DNA of 64,000 nt from Pelobates cultripes (GCA_933207985.1 OW240912.1:110840563-110904562), one strand, 5' to 3'; positions 12,069-25,071 are shown, counted from the first letter of the stretch. Numbers and translations are program-made. Notes: a model not told the origin generated them from the letters alone.

Positions 12069-14492
12069 ATATACAATTTGTACAAACACCACCTAAGAAG
12101 GACGCTTGTCTTGATCTGGTTATAATAAACAATGTTGAACTTTTGACCAACATTCAAGTAGGGGAGCACTTAGGAAATGGTGATCCCAATATAGGGTCTT
12201 TTGAAATAAATTAAAAATAAAACAAATGCACATGGGGTAAACCAAAACATATCATTTCAAAAAGGCCAATTTCAATACGATAAGGGCAGCATTACAATAT
12301 ATTGACTAACATTTAGTAAAAAAAAAAAGGGAGGACAAATGGAAAATCTTCAAACAGATATTAGAAAGGTATATACCATTGGGTAATAAATATAAATGAA
12401 ACAAATTGAAACCTATGTGGCTTAGTGGGAAAGTAAATCAAGATTTTCAAAATAAGAAAAGGGCATTTAAAGCATTTAAATCTGACAAATCAGAGGCATC
12501 CTATAAAAGATATAAGGAAGCCAATAATGCATGCAAAAAGGTGAATAGACTACAAAATGAGGAAGTGATAGAAAAAGAAAGAGAGCAAAACCAACCTCAA
12601 AACATTTTTAAGTACATACATTCTAAAAAAATTTTTAAAAAATAAAAGTGTAGGTACACTGAAAACTTTGATGCAGTTGTTAGTTAATGAAGACTAGAAA
12701 AAGGCAGAAATTTTAAATAACTTTTTATTCTCAGTATATATTGAGGAAGAACCTATGACTAGAGATATGCAAATCATTGCTGCAAAAAGCTTGCAAAAAA
12801 AATGTGATTGGGTGACTCAAGACAAGGCTCTGCAGCAACTAAAGAAAGTTAATATAAAGAAAGCTCTGATGGTATTCACCCATGAGTACTTAAGTAACTA
12901 GGTGTGGAAATAAGTGAGCCTCTGTTTTTAATTTTTCAAGATACTATTCATTCAGGAATTGTACCGGAGGATTGGAAAAATCCAAATGTGATTCCTATAT
13001 TCAAAACGGGTTCAAAATCCTAGATATTATAGACTTGTGAGTTTAACTTCTGTGGCTAGGAACGTACTTGAATGGTTATTAAGAGATATTCCGGAATTCA
13101 TTGAGAAGAACATTGTTCTTAGCAAAAATATGCATGGTTTTATGAAACATAGGTCATGTCAAACTAACATAATTGCATTCTATGAAGTAAGTAAGTAGAG
13201 GTATAGATCAGGGTGTTGCAGTGGATATGATTTACTTAGATTGGTGTTCCACACAATAGGTTAGTGTTCAAACTAAAAGAAATTGGTCTACATGAAAATT
13301 ATTGATCTTGGGTAGAGCATTGGTTTAAAATAGAGTACAGAGAGTTGTCATTTATGGTAAATGTTCAAGCTGGACAAAAGGGGTAATTTGTGTCCCTCAG
13401 GTTTCTATTTGGGGACCACTTCTATGTAACATATTTATAAATGATATTGAAATAAGCATTGACAGTCATGTTTCAGTGTTTGCAGATGACACAAAACTCT
13501 GTAAAGTAATACAACGTGAGCAAGATATTAGTATAATACAGAGGGATTTAGATAGACTGGGGCACTGGGCACTTAAACAGCTGATCAAATTTAATGTAGA
13601 AAAATGCAAAGTTATGCAATTTGGGGTAAGTAATACACAAAAAACTTACACCCTAAATGGTAGTGAATTAGGGATAACAACACACGAGAAGGATTTGGAA
13701 ATTATTATAGATAACAAGCTAGGAAACAATGTGTAATGTCAATTAGCAGTGGCCAAGTCCAGTAAGGTATTGTCATGTATAAATAGGGGCATTATTTCTT
13801 GGGATGAGAATTTAAGTTTGCCTCTTTATAAATCACTGATAAGACTACATCTTGAATATGCTGTGCATTTTTGACCACCTGCTCTAAAGAAGGATAATAT
13901 GGCACTAAAAAAGTGCAGATGTGGGCTACAAAATCGATAAAAGGAATGGAACGTTTTAGCTTTAAAAAAAGGTTAACAAAATATAAACCTTTTTAGTTTA
14001 GAAAAACAGCACCTCAGAGAGGATATGATAGCATTATACAAATATATTCGGGGCCAATAAAAACTATTGTCTGGAAATCTATTCATAAGCAGATACTATA
14101 ACTCTATTCATAAGCAGACTATACATAGGACACAAAGTCACATGTTTAGTTTGGAAGAAAAGAGATTTAGTCTAAGGCAAAGGAAAGTTTTACAGTAAGA
14201 ACAATAAGGATGTGGAATTCTCTGCCTGAAGATGTAGTTTTATCAGAGTCTGTACAGATGTTTAAACAGCAACTGCATACTTGCAAAAACATAACATTCA
14301 GGGATATAATTTTTAATTTGTGGGGTAATGGCTTCTTGATCCAAGGATAAATCTGACTCCCACTCTGGGGTCAAGAGGAATTTTGTCATAGTTTGTAGCA
14401 AAATTGGAAGTGCTTCAAACTTGTGTTTTGCCTTCTTTTGGATCAACAGCAAAAGCAGGTTTGAGAAAGACTGAACTTGATGGATGCATGTA
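12069..14492 (+). pseudogene. Decayed CR1-like LINE (copy B)
   Basis: Duplicate of the CR1-like relic at 2100-4523, carried by the tandem duplication. The FADDTKL segment lies at 13476-13736 and the linker at 12406-12645. The linker frame runs three residues further than in copy A because an A-rich tract at about 12628-12640 differs. It is otherwise essentially identical and equally broken. Confidence 0.85.
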
Positions 14493-15845
14493 GCGGTTGG
14501 CTTAACATAATATTGCCATATAAGGTGGAACTGAATTTTCATACATATGTTTGTTGAGATTTTGTGAATTTAATTAGCCTTCTAAAATGTAAAACTGTAT
14601 TTTTGTGTGTGCTGTTCCTTAATTTGTATTTCGTAAATTGCAAACTAAAGTCTTCACATTACTTTTGCTTGTACTGGATCGGTAATTGAGATCTATAATC
14701 TCCTTCTCAGCTCATGAAAGCACAAAGTTGTGACACTGGCTGTCCTTGTGTATGTGACCTTTTGCACCAGAGTTGGAGATGGTGGTTCAGCTTTAAAATG
14801 TTTGAGGAGATTGAAGGAACATTATAGGCACCCAGACCACTTCATCTCATGGAAGTGGTCTGGTGCAGTGTCCTTGTTCCCCTAACTCTGCAATGTAAAA
14901 TATTGCAGTTTCTGAGAAGTATTTTCCTATGATATTTTATCTGTGCACAGGTCCTCTGTGACGTCGCTAGAGGAGCAGACAGAGACATCGCCGAGGGACC
15001 TCGGTACTGGAATTAAGGTAAGTGTTAAACCCTTTCAACACCAGGGGTGCATTGGGCCACAGAGGCAGAGGGACATTATAGCATTAGTAATACAGTTTTG
15101 TGTTTATTAATGCTATACTGTTCTTTAATATTTATTCCTACTATTACTACAAGTGTAGGAAGGCATTACGCAGAGTTTTTGCTCAGTTTGGAAATTTAAA
15201 CCAGCAGTCTGATCTTTATGAAATGAAATTGAAAATTGAAATTGAACATAACATTTGTCTACTCATACATTTTCTCCATAAACCCACATGGCTGCTCTCT
15301 TCTGTAACCAGGAAATGAAGGAGTCAAAACATATTTGACTAATAAACATTAAGTGTAATTCTTAATGCAGTTCTAATTACATATATATGTGAAACCAATT
15401 ATCTCTTCAGTTTCATTATTTCTTTATCTCTTCTTCACTCTTTGAATCATTTCCACCATAATCCCAACACAGCTGCATCCATTGCAGTTCCTGTATAGAG
15501 AGAAAGATCAAAACATATTCTGCTGTAAACCCAACTGCCGTAAACATGAAAAACCCACCTGAGCAGAAATCTAATCCCTGGCTTACTTTTTAAAGTATAT
15601 TTATGGATGACTAAATCTCTTAGGACTCAATTGGTTTTATTCACAAACTGGTGATTGTGATGAATTGTAGAGTGAATTGCAAAATATGCAGGTTTATTGA
15701 CTTAAATGTGAATTGTCAGGTAAATTGTCAAAGGGAATCTCACATTCACAATAGGCAAATTGGAAAAATGAGTCGGTAGTTGTCAGTCTGACTATTTCAC
15801 TTTGAATTCCTAACAGTTGAACTTTTAGTGAATAAACCTGACCGT
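14492..15845. repeat. Unclassified repeat family R, copy B
   Basis: Tandem-duplicate counterpart of 4523-5880, including the TTAA-type short element at about 14818-15129. Confidence 0.7.
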
Positions 15846-17032
15846 GTCATGGTCTCTGAGGACAGGTGTCAATCCATATCTGCCAAGTGACCCTATGTAG
15901 GAGGAACAGTCTCTATTCTGCTCTGTGTCAGTGTGTATCATGGTCTCTGAGGACAGGTGTCAATCCATATCTGCCAAGTGACCCTATGTAGGAGGAACAG
16001 TCTCTATTCTGCTCTGTGTCAGTGTGTATCAGGGGGTCTGAGGACAGGTGTCAATCCATATCTGCCAAGTGACCCTATGTAGGAGGAACAGTCTCTATTC
16101 TGCTCTGTGTCAGTGTGTATCAGGGTCTCTGAGGACAGGTGTCAATCCATATCTGCCAAGTGATCCTATGTAGGAGGAACAGTCTCTATTCTGCTCTGTG
16201 TCAGTGTGTATCATGGGCTCTGAGGACAGGTGTCAATCCATATCTGCCAAGTGACCCTATGTAGGGGAAACAGTCTCTATTCTGCTCTGTGTCAGTGTGT
16301 ATCATGATCTCTGAGGACAGGTGTTAATCCATATATGCCAAGTGACCCTATGTAGGAGAACAGTCTCTATTCTCCTCTGTCAGTGTGTATCATGGTCTCT
16401 GAGGACAGGTGTCAATCCATATCTGCCAAGTGACCCTATGTAGGAGGAACAGTCTCTATTCTGCTCTGTGTCAGTGTGTATCATGGTCTCTGAGGACAGG
16501 TGTCAATCCATATCTGCCAAGTGACCCTATGTAGGAAAACAGTCTCTATTCTGCTCTGTGTCAGTGTGCATCATGGTCTCTGAGGACAGGTGTCAATCCA
16601 TATCTGCCAAGTGACCCTATGTAGGGGGAACAGTCTCTATTCTGCTCTGTGTCAGTGTGTATCATGGTCTCTGAGGACAGGTGTCAATCCATATCTGCCA
16701 AGTGACCCTATGTTGGAGGAACAGTCTCTATTCTGCTCTGTGTCAGTGTGTATCAGGGGCTCTGAGGACAGGTGTCAATCCATATCTGCCAAGTGAACCT
16801 ATGTAGGAGAACAGTCTCTATTCTTCTCTGTGTCAGTGTGTATCATGGTCTCTGAGGACAGGTGTCAATCCATATCTGCCAAGTGACCCTATGTAGGGGA
16901 AACAGTCTCTATTCTGCTCTGTGTCAGTGTGTATCAGGGGCTCTGAGGACAGGTGTTAATCCATATATGCCAAGTGACCCTATGTAGGGGGAACAGTCCC
17001 TATTCTGCTCTGTGTCAATATGTCATATGTCA
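15846..17032 (+). repeat. Minisatellite, 13 units of ~91 bp (copy B)
   Basis: Same array as 5883-7062 with the same unit count, but the order of sequence variants differs between the two copies while the flanks are almost identical. This suggests faster mutation or gene conversion inside the array since duplication. Confidence 0.95.
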
Positions 17033-20000
17033 GGTATCAATCCATATCCATTGTGATTTAGGAATGTTAGGTGATTTCTGCCCTTTATGGATTAAGACCA
17101 GACTCTGCATCAACTGTGTAATTTTCCATGGGAGTTTTGAAACAACTTTTCCATCACTATTGTGGCCAGAAAGAGTACCTGTGTGTTTTAAAATTCGCCT
17201 GCACATTGAAGTCTATGGCGGTTCGCCCGGTTCGCCGGTTTTGAACATTTGCGGAAGTTCGCGTTCGCGAACCGAATATTTTGTGTTTGCGACATCACTA
17301 ATAGACAACAAGACTTTAGTGTCAAGATTTTGGATAGTTTTTATGTTTTATATAAAGAAAATAGATTGATTTATTTTTAATATATAATATTTTTTTATTT
17401 TCCAAAAGTAAAGACCCATCAGGACACAATAAATAATACAAAGTTTGATTTACAGTATTAACCCAGTGCTCCACTGGGCTGCACTCTTATCCAACAATTC
17501 GTCTTAAAGTGCCCCGTACACAAAGAAAGAGCGTAACCCTGTATACAAGACAAGTATACAGTGCCACACCTAATAAATATATCATATTATAAAAAAATAA
17601 ATAAACAGACCAACATAAGTTATGTACGTCACAAACAAATACAAACAAATACAAGGCCGTATAGAATCCCTAAATCGAGGTTATTCATGTACAGAATATA
17701 AAAACCTATTCTTCCTATTCCTATCTTCAGGTTCCCTCTGAGAGAGAAACAGAGAGATAGAGAGAGCGACCCAGGAGAGAGAGAGAGAGCGCCAGCAATC
17801 AGGCAGACCCCCCTGGGAACCAAAAAAATAAAAGAGAACTTAACTCAATATTCCCTAATACCAGGGAAAGCCATAGGCTTTTAGGCCCCATAGGGATTCT
17901 ATCCGCTGTAACCAGGAGTTCCATTACATATATGTTTGTTTTGATTTACCGCTTTCCATTTTTAATCTGAATTTAAGCTGTTCTTTCACTGTGAGCCATA
18001 TTGGACTCTTTCCAGTTCCTTGCTATAGATATATTTTGCAGCTAACAGTAAATGTATTACAAGAGGGGTATCAAAACCAAACAGCTGTTTTCCCTTTATT
18101 TGTAATAAAAAGATATCTGGAGAGAAACAACCAGCCTTATTTATCAGAATTAACAGCTCATTACTAATCATGTTCCAAAAATTATAAATCGGTGGACAGT
18201 TCCACCACATATGTAAGTAATCCCAAATCCGGTCCCCACATTTCCAACAAGTGTGAATGCTGTCTGGAAAGATTTTAGACAATCTAGCTGGAACTAAATA
18301 CCAGCAATTAGAGAGTTTATATTGACATTCCAACAGATTGAGACAATGGATATTCTTATAAGTTTTGTTCCAGGCCTTTCTCCATTCCATCCCATCCATT
18401 GTAATATTTAGATTTGAAACCCATTTCTCAAGAATAGGTTTAATAAGTGGTTCCGGGTCTCTAGAGTCCAACTCCATACATCCAGCCACAGCCTCTTTAG
18501 AGATGTTCTTTCCATAATATGTCCCAAAACCTTCACCCTTTTTGAGTTCGGAACAAGATGTTTAATCAAAAACCCTTTGATTCTTAAATAATTTAAAACC
18601 TCGTTGTAGCCTAAGCTATATTCCATATTCAATGTATGGAAGTCTTTAATATTTCTATTACCCATCAGATTTTCTATTGTGGAGATACCCTTCTCCTTCC
18701 ATGTTTTTAGGACTATGTCCTCTATGTTGGCTTCAATAAAATTTAGGGAAAGACATGGGATCAACCTATTGTACATTTTTTTATTTTTCTGAAATTTTTT
18801 CCACTGTTTCAATATATCTTGCGAAATATTACTTTCCGTTTCCATATAGGGAAAACACCTCTGATATCTTCTAACTTGCCAAAATAGCAAACTAATATCT
18901 TTGTTATGCTTCAAAAATTGAGTCATAGAGTGTTCAATTTTATACCAAGCTTGCTGTTTAACTAGATTGTGTGATAAAAGCATGTGAAAAGCTAGAAGCT
19001 TGTTGATAATCTTTTAAGAGAGGTAATCCCAATCCTCCCATGTTAACTTTAAGTGCCAATCTTTTTTGGTTAATTTGTGATTGTTTGCCATACCATATAA
19101 ACGTATTGATAAGAGTCTGTGCAATCTGTAGCCCACTGTCTGGACATGCTAAAGGAACCATACGGAACAGATAGATACAATTAGGAAAGATATAAGATTT
19201 TGTATTTTGTACTGTATTTATCCTCCCCCACCAAGATATCTCTAGGTTTCTCCATTTCCTTAACTTTCTTCCCATTTTTTTAACTAATGATAAAAAAATT
19301 AAGTTCCATTATTTTTAAGTGGTCTTCTGCTATTTCGATACCCAGACATTTAAATGATTTAGAAATAACAAACCCAAAGTCCTTTTTTAGCCCCTCCACC
19401 GACTGCTGAGTTAAATGTAATGGCACCGCTGCCGTTTATAACCTGAGATTTCTGAAAATTCCTTCATAAGAGGCATAAGTTGTCTCAAATAGTTACCTGG
19501 GTCACTAAGAGTAAGGACTACATCATCTGCATACATTGTTAGCTTAAGGCTATCCCCCAAAATATGCAGGCCTTTAATTTGTTCAGTTGCTCTTATCGCT
19601 ATTGCAAGTGGTTCTATAGCGATAAGGTATAATAGGGAGATAACGGGCAGCCCTGTCGAGTGCCATTTTTTTAGTTGGAACCACTCCGATGAAAACCCGC
19701 CTCCTACCACCTTAGCCATGGGGAAAGAATATAAAGCCATAATAGAATGTCTAATATCCCCGGTAAGGCCAAATGAAACTAATGCAGCATCACCTGACTC
19801 TGTCAAAAGCCTTTTTAGCATCCAATGACAGAGCCAGGAGAGACACACCTTCTCTAGAAACCCAGTCCGCAATATCGATCATTCTCCTAATATGATCCCC
19901 ATGTATTATTAAAGGAATTATATTATTCAATCTTGAAGCTATAATGTAGAATATAATTTTATATCAGTGTTCAAAAGAGAGATAGGTCTATAGTTGGCAA

Positions 20001-20837
20001 TTATTCCAGGGTTTTTATTATTTTTAGGAATTGGTACAATATAGGCTTTTAGAAGTTTTTGGGGAATATTACCTGTCTCCTTAAAATAATTAAACATACT
20101 AGTAAGGTTTCCACTCATAACTTTATAAAAATGATTACTAAAGCCATCTGGGCTGGGGGACTTAACGGTTTTAAGTTTTCCGAGTGCTAAAAGCACCTGG
20201 TCTAGTGTGAAAGGTTTGTTCAACTGATTTAAATGATCCTGAGGCACCTTAAGGATCTGGTATTTGTTAAAAAATTCAAAAATATTTATCGGTGTATGTC
20301 TATCTGGCAGATTACACAGGTTAGAATAGAATTCTTGAAATGCCTGTCCTATTTTAGAAGGGACAAGAATAGTGTTGTTGCCCTGTATGATTTTAGAAAC
20401 TGTCTTTCTCACTTTTTCATTTTTTAGTCTGCTAGTTAGTAGCTTATCCACCTTATTTCCCTTATAGTACCACGTACTCCTCAGTTTTTCCAGAGAGAAA
20501 TGCGTCTTTTGGATCAAAACATTATTAATTTCGTCAATAGAGGGGTTAATTTTATTTATTTTCTCCAGTTTGTCCAATTCTACAAATAATTCTGCAAGAT
20601 TCCTAAAGTTATAAGTTTTTTCTTGATGGCCTATTTTAATTAGATGACCTCTTATAGTACATTTATAGGCACACCAAATCGTATCTATGGGAATTTCATC
20701 ACTTACGTTTTCTCTAAAAAAAATGCTCTGTTAATTCTTTTATTAAGGCTAAATTTTGTTCCTTATATAAAAGCCTATCGTTAAGTCTCAAGCTTGATCT
20801 ATCTCTATTATGCTCATCTTTAATTACCATTACCAAA

Positions 20838-21273
20838 TAGAGATGTCGCGAACCGTCCGCGAACTTCTCGCGAACGGTTCGCCACGGTTCGCCACGAGCT
20901 GTTCGTGGCGAACTCCGGTCAGCTGACACGTCCCGGCCAATCTCCAGCAGACCCTCCCTCCCAGACCCTCCTACTTCCTGGACAGCATCCATGTTCAACA
21001 TGGCCTATTTTAATTAGATGACCTCTTATCGTACATTTATAGGCACACCAGATCGTATCTATGGGAATTTCATCACTTACGTTTTCTCTAAAAAAAATGC
21101 TCTGTTAATTCTTTTATTAAGGCTAAATTTTGTTCCTTATATAAAAGCCTATCGTTGAAACATGGATGCTGTCCAGGAAGTAGGAGGGTCTGGGAGGGAG
21201 GGTCTGCTGGAGATTGGCTGGGACGTGTCAGCTGACCGGAGTTCGCCACGAACAGCGGTTCGCGACATCTCTA
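20838..21273. mobile_element. Foldback hAT element inserted in L1 ORF2
   Basis: It has perfect 18-bp terminal inverted repeats, TAGAGATGTCGCGAACCG at 20838-20855 and its reverse complement at 21256-21273. They are flanked by the identical 8-bp duplication TTACCAAA (20830-20837 and 21274-21281), the hallmark of hAT transposition. Beyond the termini, long internal arms (about 20900-20999 and 21157-21255) are inverted copies of each other, so the element is a large palindrome. It has no transposase and is non-autonomous. Its centre is occupied by a 157-bp piece of L1 (21000-21156). Confidence 0.92.
21000..21156 (-). repeat. L1 fragment captured at the centre of the hAT palindrome
   Basis: These 157 bp are a direct-orientation copy of the adjacent L1 at 20626-20782, with two visible substitutions near 21030 and 21053. 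They sit exactly between the two palindrome arms, whose inner ends are CATGTTCAAC on the left and GTTGAAACATG on the right. Confidence 0.9.
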
Positions 21274-21983
21274 TTACCAAAGCGTTGTAATCAGACCAGG
21301 GGATATTAATAATAAAAATATTTTTAATTATTTTTGATGTATCCGGTTCTGCAATAAAATAATCAATCCTTGAATAAACTTGGTGTATGCTAGAAAAACA
21401 AGTATAATCTCTATCCTGAGGGTGCCAAACTCACCAGAGGTCGCACAAACAATTTTTCCTTAGAATATAACCAAAATTCCCACTTTGATTATTTCCACCG
21501 CTCATGGCTCCTTTTCTTTTCAAACTATTCCTATCTATAGCTGGATCAACCAGTGTATTAAAATCCCCAAGATATATAATCCAACCCTGTCCAATTCTTT
21601 CAACTTTATTAAATAGTTTTTGTAGATATCTATTAGGGGATTGATTGGGTGCGTACACATTAACAATTGTATAAATTTGATTATTAAATTCCCCAATAAG
21701 AATATGAAATCCGCCCTCTCTATCTATTTCTTGGTAGATCTGCCTGAAAGCCACTCTAGTGGATACAATAGTCAAAACGCCTCTTTTTTTCTTATTCACC
21801 TCAGAAGAGAGATATATATATATGGATAATCTTTAGGTATAAATTGTAATTTCTCACCTTATCTCCAATGAGTTTCTTGGATTCCACATATATCTATATT
21901 TTCTTTTTTAGAAAATTAAAAAGTATTACTCTCTTTTGAGGCGAGTTAAGTCATCTCACATTTAGAGATGCAAATTTCAACAT

Positions 21984-22689
21984 ATTAAATCAAAAAGTTG
22001 CTTACTCTCTCTCCCGGCTCTCCCCCGCTCAAACCGTTAGTCTCCCTCACCATAAAAGGAAACACATGGCCATTGACAAAAAGCATGCAAACATACAACA
22101 AAGAACAAATCCCAATCCCTAAAGTGAAATTAAACCATATCACCAATCAGTATACATTGTTACTTCTGGCATATCATATATTCTCAAGAACATTATGTCA
22201 TATATTTCACTCCCTTTTCAGATTAATGTTATAATAACCTTCTTTTAAACATTATAGATTTTTAAGAGAGAGAGAAAAAAAAAACTCCAACATTTTAAAT
22301 CTTATTTCAGCTTGTGTGGATAGCCTCATCTTTAGTGATAGTGTTCTCATTTGTATATCTCATGTGTATATATAAAACAAAAATATTTCAGTTAGTATAC
22401 CAACTTACTAACATTTAAATACAAACATCATTCCTTAGATTTTGTGTTAAGTGACCAGAATTGTAAGCTATGCTTGGCTTTTATCTTATCTTCCCTTTGT
22501 GTATAATTTAGAGATTTTATTTAAATATAATACTCAATTTGTAAAACCTCACTATTTATAAACTGTGTTTAGGTAAATAAAAAAAAACCTTTTGTGTATC
22601 TATTAAATATGTAGAGATATAACCCTCAATTGTGTTAATCAAATTACCACCTATTTAAAAAAAAAAAAAAAACCATAATGAGTTCATAA
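21984..22689. other. L1 region between ORF1 and ORF2
   Basis: AT-rich minus-strand spacer and leader between the L1 ORFs. It has short A-tracts and no recognised domain. It is longer than usual for an L1 inter-ORF spacer, so part may be a small insertion, but no end signature was found. Confidence 0.4.
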
Positions 22690-23741
22690 TCTCCTTCCTA
22701 TAAGGATGAGCATGGCCTCAGAGTTCTGGGAATCAAAGTCCCGGCAATCCTAAATTCGTAAAAGTTATCCGGTTGTTCTAAAGATTTATTTTAGCTCTTC
22801 TTTTTTTCCATCAATGCACCATTGCAGGCTTGTTGGATCCCTGAAGATCTCGACTTTATCTTTATACATTAATCTGAGACCTACTGGAAAAGTCCAGGAA
22901 TATTTAATTATACTTTCTTCTTAGGGTTAATGTTAGTTCTGTTTAACCTTCCGTGCCTTTCTTGTAGCAATGGATAAATCGCTATATATCTTGATATTTT
23001 CATATTTTGCGCTTGTAACTTTTACTCTCACTGCTCTTATAACATCAAATTTTAATTTGGAAGATTGCAGACATACTATGACCTATCTAGGCAAAGATGC
23101 TGGGAGATATGCTGGTTTGGGAATTCTGTGGACTCTCTCAAAAAGATACAAATTCTTTTCGGTCTGGATACCAAGAAACTGAAAAAATTCAATCAAGTAT
23201 GCCTCCATGTTACTTTGGGCAACGTTCTCTGGGATGCCTCTAATTCTAATGTTCTTTCTTCTTGATCTATCCTCTAAATCAGTTCATTTTGAGTCTAGAT
23301 GTTCAATTTTCTTTTCCAGAGGAAAAAGTTTTTTCTTGTTGTAAATTGTATTGCAGTATTGCACTTTCTAGTTTTTCTTCCAAGGCAGTGAATGTATTTA
23401 AAAGTTTGGATGTTTCTCCTCTAAATTCTTCTGCTAATATGTGCATTTCTTGCTTTATTTTGTCAAATTGGACGTTTAAGCATGCATTAAGGAATTCTTT
23501 ATCCATACTATGCATTACATTTTTAAGGTGTTCTCTGAGTCTCTTTCTGTATCTCTCCGAGAAAGCTCCACAGAACTCTCTGCCGTCTCTCTTGTTATTA
23601 AAGAATAATTTGGGCTGCTTCTTCTGTCAGCCTTTTCATGTGGTGAAAAGAAATTTGAAAGGCGTTTCTCTACTTTTGGGTCTACTTTATTTCCCTCTCC
23701 TTTCTTCCGCCTTGCTTTAAGTAATTTTTTTTGGTAGCCAT
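22690..23741 (-). pseudogene. L1 ORF1 (RNA-binding chaperone-like), broken
   Basis: L1 ORF1 proteins bind the element's own RNA through a coiled coil, an RRM-like domain and a C-terminal domain. Here an ATG at 23741-23739 opens a lysine-rich start (MATKKNYLKQGG). A coiled-coil-like segment lies at 23515-23303. An RRM-like block follows at about 23280-23050 with the signature DRSRRKNIRIRGIPE, and a C-terminal block reading EIFRDP lies near 22850. In-frame stops interrupt it, including one after the LPR segment near 23080. The length of about 350 codons fits the family. Confidence 0.75.
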
Positions 23742-24457
23742 GGGGTGAAATGAAAAGGAACAGGGGTGAAATCCCTTCTCGAGTTTGAAAAAAACCAAAA
23801 AACTGTTAATAAATAGTTAGAAATATATCAAAATAAATGCTGTCTTAAGTATATGTTTAGTTTAGTTTAGTCTTTGACTTTTATACTTTGGGCCTGTATG
23901 GTTAGTCAAACCAGAGCCTGTACTATATCTTAGGCACCTCTTTAGATCATGTTTTTAAGTAGCAGCCCAGTTTAGTTTTCTTCCCCTTCATTATAAAGTT
24001 TTTCTTTTTTTCCCCCTCTTTTTTCTCCTTCTCTTCCTCCTTTAGCTTCTGTTCCTCTCTCTTTTTCTCTCTTTTTTCTTTGCCCCTTTATTTCTTCTGC
24101 AAATGTCACCCCTTTTTCTCCATCTTATATACTTTTTTTTTTTTTTACCTTTCCTTTCCACTCCTGGGACTTAGTTTTTTTTTTCTTTTTCTCTCCTCTT
24201 CTTTTTCCTCAGTCTACTTAGTTTCTCCTCGAAATCTTCAATATTATTGCCGAACTTGGAGTACATTCTCCCTGCCTCCTCCTTGCGTCAATCCGACCTT
24301 CTACCCTTATTCATGCAGTCGTTCCGACGCTCAGATCATGTTCCCTCACTGCCGGTTGCCTCCCCGCCTCCCTCTGCCTCAGTCCATTCGCGCGCTTCCT
24401 TTACTGCGTGACGTGGGGTGCGTGCGTCCTCATGTCATCGCTCCCCCCCCTCCGGTA

Positions 24458-25071
24458 CTACTAAGAGAAAATAGATTTAAAAAAAAAAGAAAACACATAG
24501 TTAGATTTGAGCATAAACCTCAAATACTTTAATTGTCATCACTATAAGCATGTTTTGATTGCTACTAAGCTAAAAGATTTGGGATTACTTTCATTAAAAA
24601 ATACAACATTGAAGAGTCTTTTTCCATTTCATCTCTCTTTGTTAATGGTTCACATCATTGTCACTAAGAAAAAAAGCACGTCATAAGTTAGCAAACTGCA
24701 AATCCAACTCAATGACAATATAAAACCTGTCAAAAGCCATAAACCTATAGGTTTGAAAACAATAACCATTTTCCAGAGAACTGATTCCAACTCCTGATAG
24801 AAATGTCCCTTATATCAGCCCGCATGGTGAATCCCCCCCAATGCCAGCACTGTTTGTGTCTGTTGAAACATGTTGCCACGGTCTCTCAGGTTTCATGGTA
24901 CAGTTCCATTATTGTCTTATCCTGTATCCTCAGATCTTCCTTTTTAAATTGTATTTCTCAGTGCAGTCAATTGCAATAACTTCATATATCAGCAAAATGT
25001 ACAGTATTTCACCAGACCAGGAATAGTGTAACTTATTACCCTAAGCAGTTTTCTGCATATTAAATTATATA
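24458..25071. other. Unassigned interval between L1 and Tc1
   Basis: About 600 bp of AT-rich sequence with no motif or element end that I recognise. It ends in the TA target site of the Tc1 element. Confidence 0.4.

Larger units (their letters stand above)
10809..20778. repeat. Tandem segmental duplication, copy B
   Basis: Second copy of the unit that starts at 838. Only this copy continues into the 5' half of the L1 element beyond 20778, so it keeps the original right flank and copy A keeps the original left flank. Differences from copy A include an altered A-rich tract near 12628-12640, a few substitutions in the L1 RT region (for example near 20190, 20265 and 20357) and reshuffled minisatellite variants. 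Confidence 0.95.
17986..21983 (-). pseudogene. L1 ORF2 (endonuclease-RT), broken and interrupted by hAT (copy B)
   Basis: L1 ORF2 nicks target DNA and reverse-transcribes the L1 RNA. The N terminus at 21983 starts MLKFASLNVR. The endonuclease has GIQETHW near 21880 and, in 21799-21431, NVYAPN and GDFNTLVD. Its last part (around RIDYF and WSD) lies at about 21385-21280. The hAT element at 20838-21273 splits the gene just after the endonuclease. RT blocks follow at 20577-19939 (NYRPISLLN) and 19872-19411 (YADD), then C-terminal parts at 19275-18958, 18983-18408 and 18489-17986 with CWKCG...MWWNC. Several frameshifts and stops make it dead even without the insertion. Confidence 0.85.
17365..24457 (-). 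mobile_element. L1 LINE, near full length (copy B), interrupted by a hAT element
   Basis: About 7.1 kb on the minus strand in 5'-UTR, ORF1, ORF2, 3'-UTR order. The 5' UTR is GC-rich with a CG-rich start near 24457, followed by pyrimidine-rich plus-strand (purine-rich minus-strand) sequence to about 23745. ORF1 spans about 23741-22690 and ORF2 about 21983-17986. The A-rich 3' end lies near 17365. A 436-bp hAT element sits at 20838-21273 inside ORF2. The portion 17365-20778 is shared with copy A. Confidence 0.85.

Noticed and set aside
838..20778. 10-kb direct repeats as LTRs of a giant element
   Set aside because: The copies are directly adjacent with no internal region and contain unrelated nested elements, so this is a tandem duplication.
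23262..23720. 152-codon plus-strand open frame
   Set aside because: It is the antisense of the L1 ORF1 coiled-coil region and has no domain of its own.
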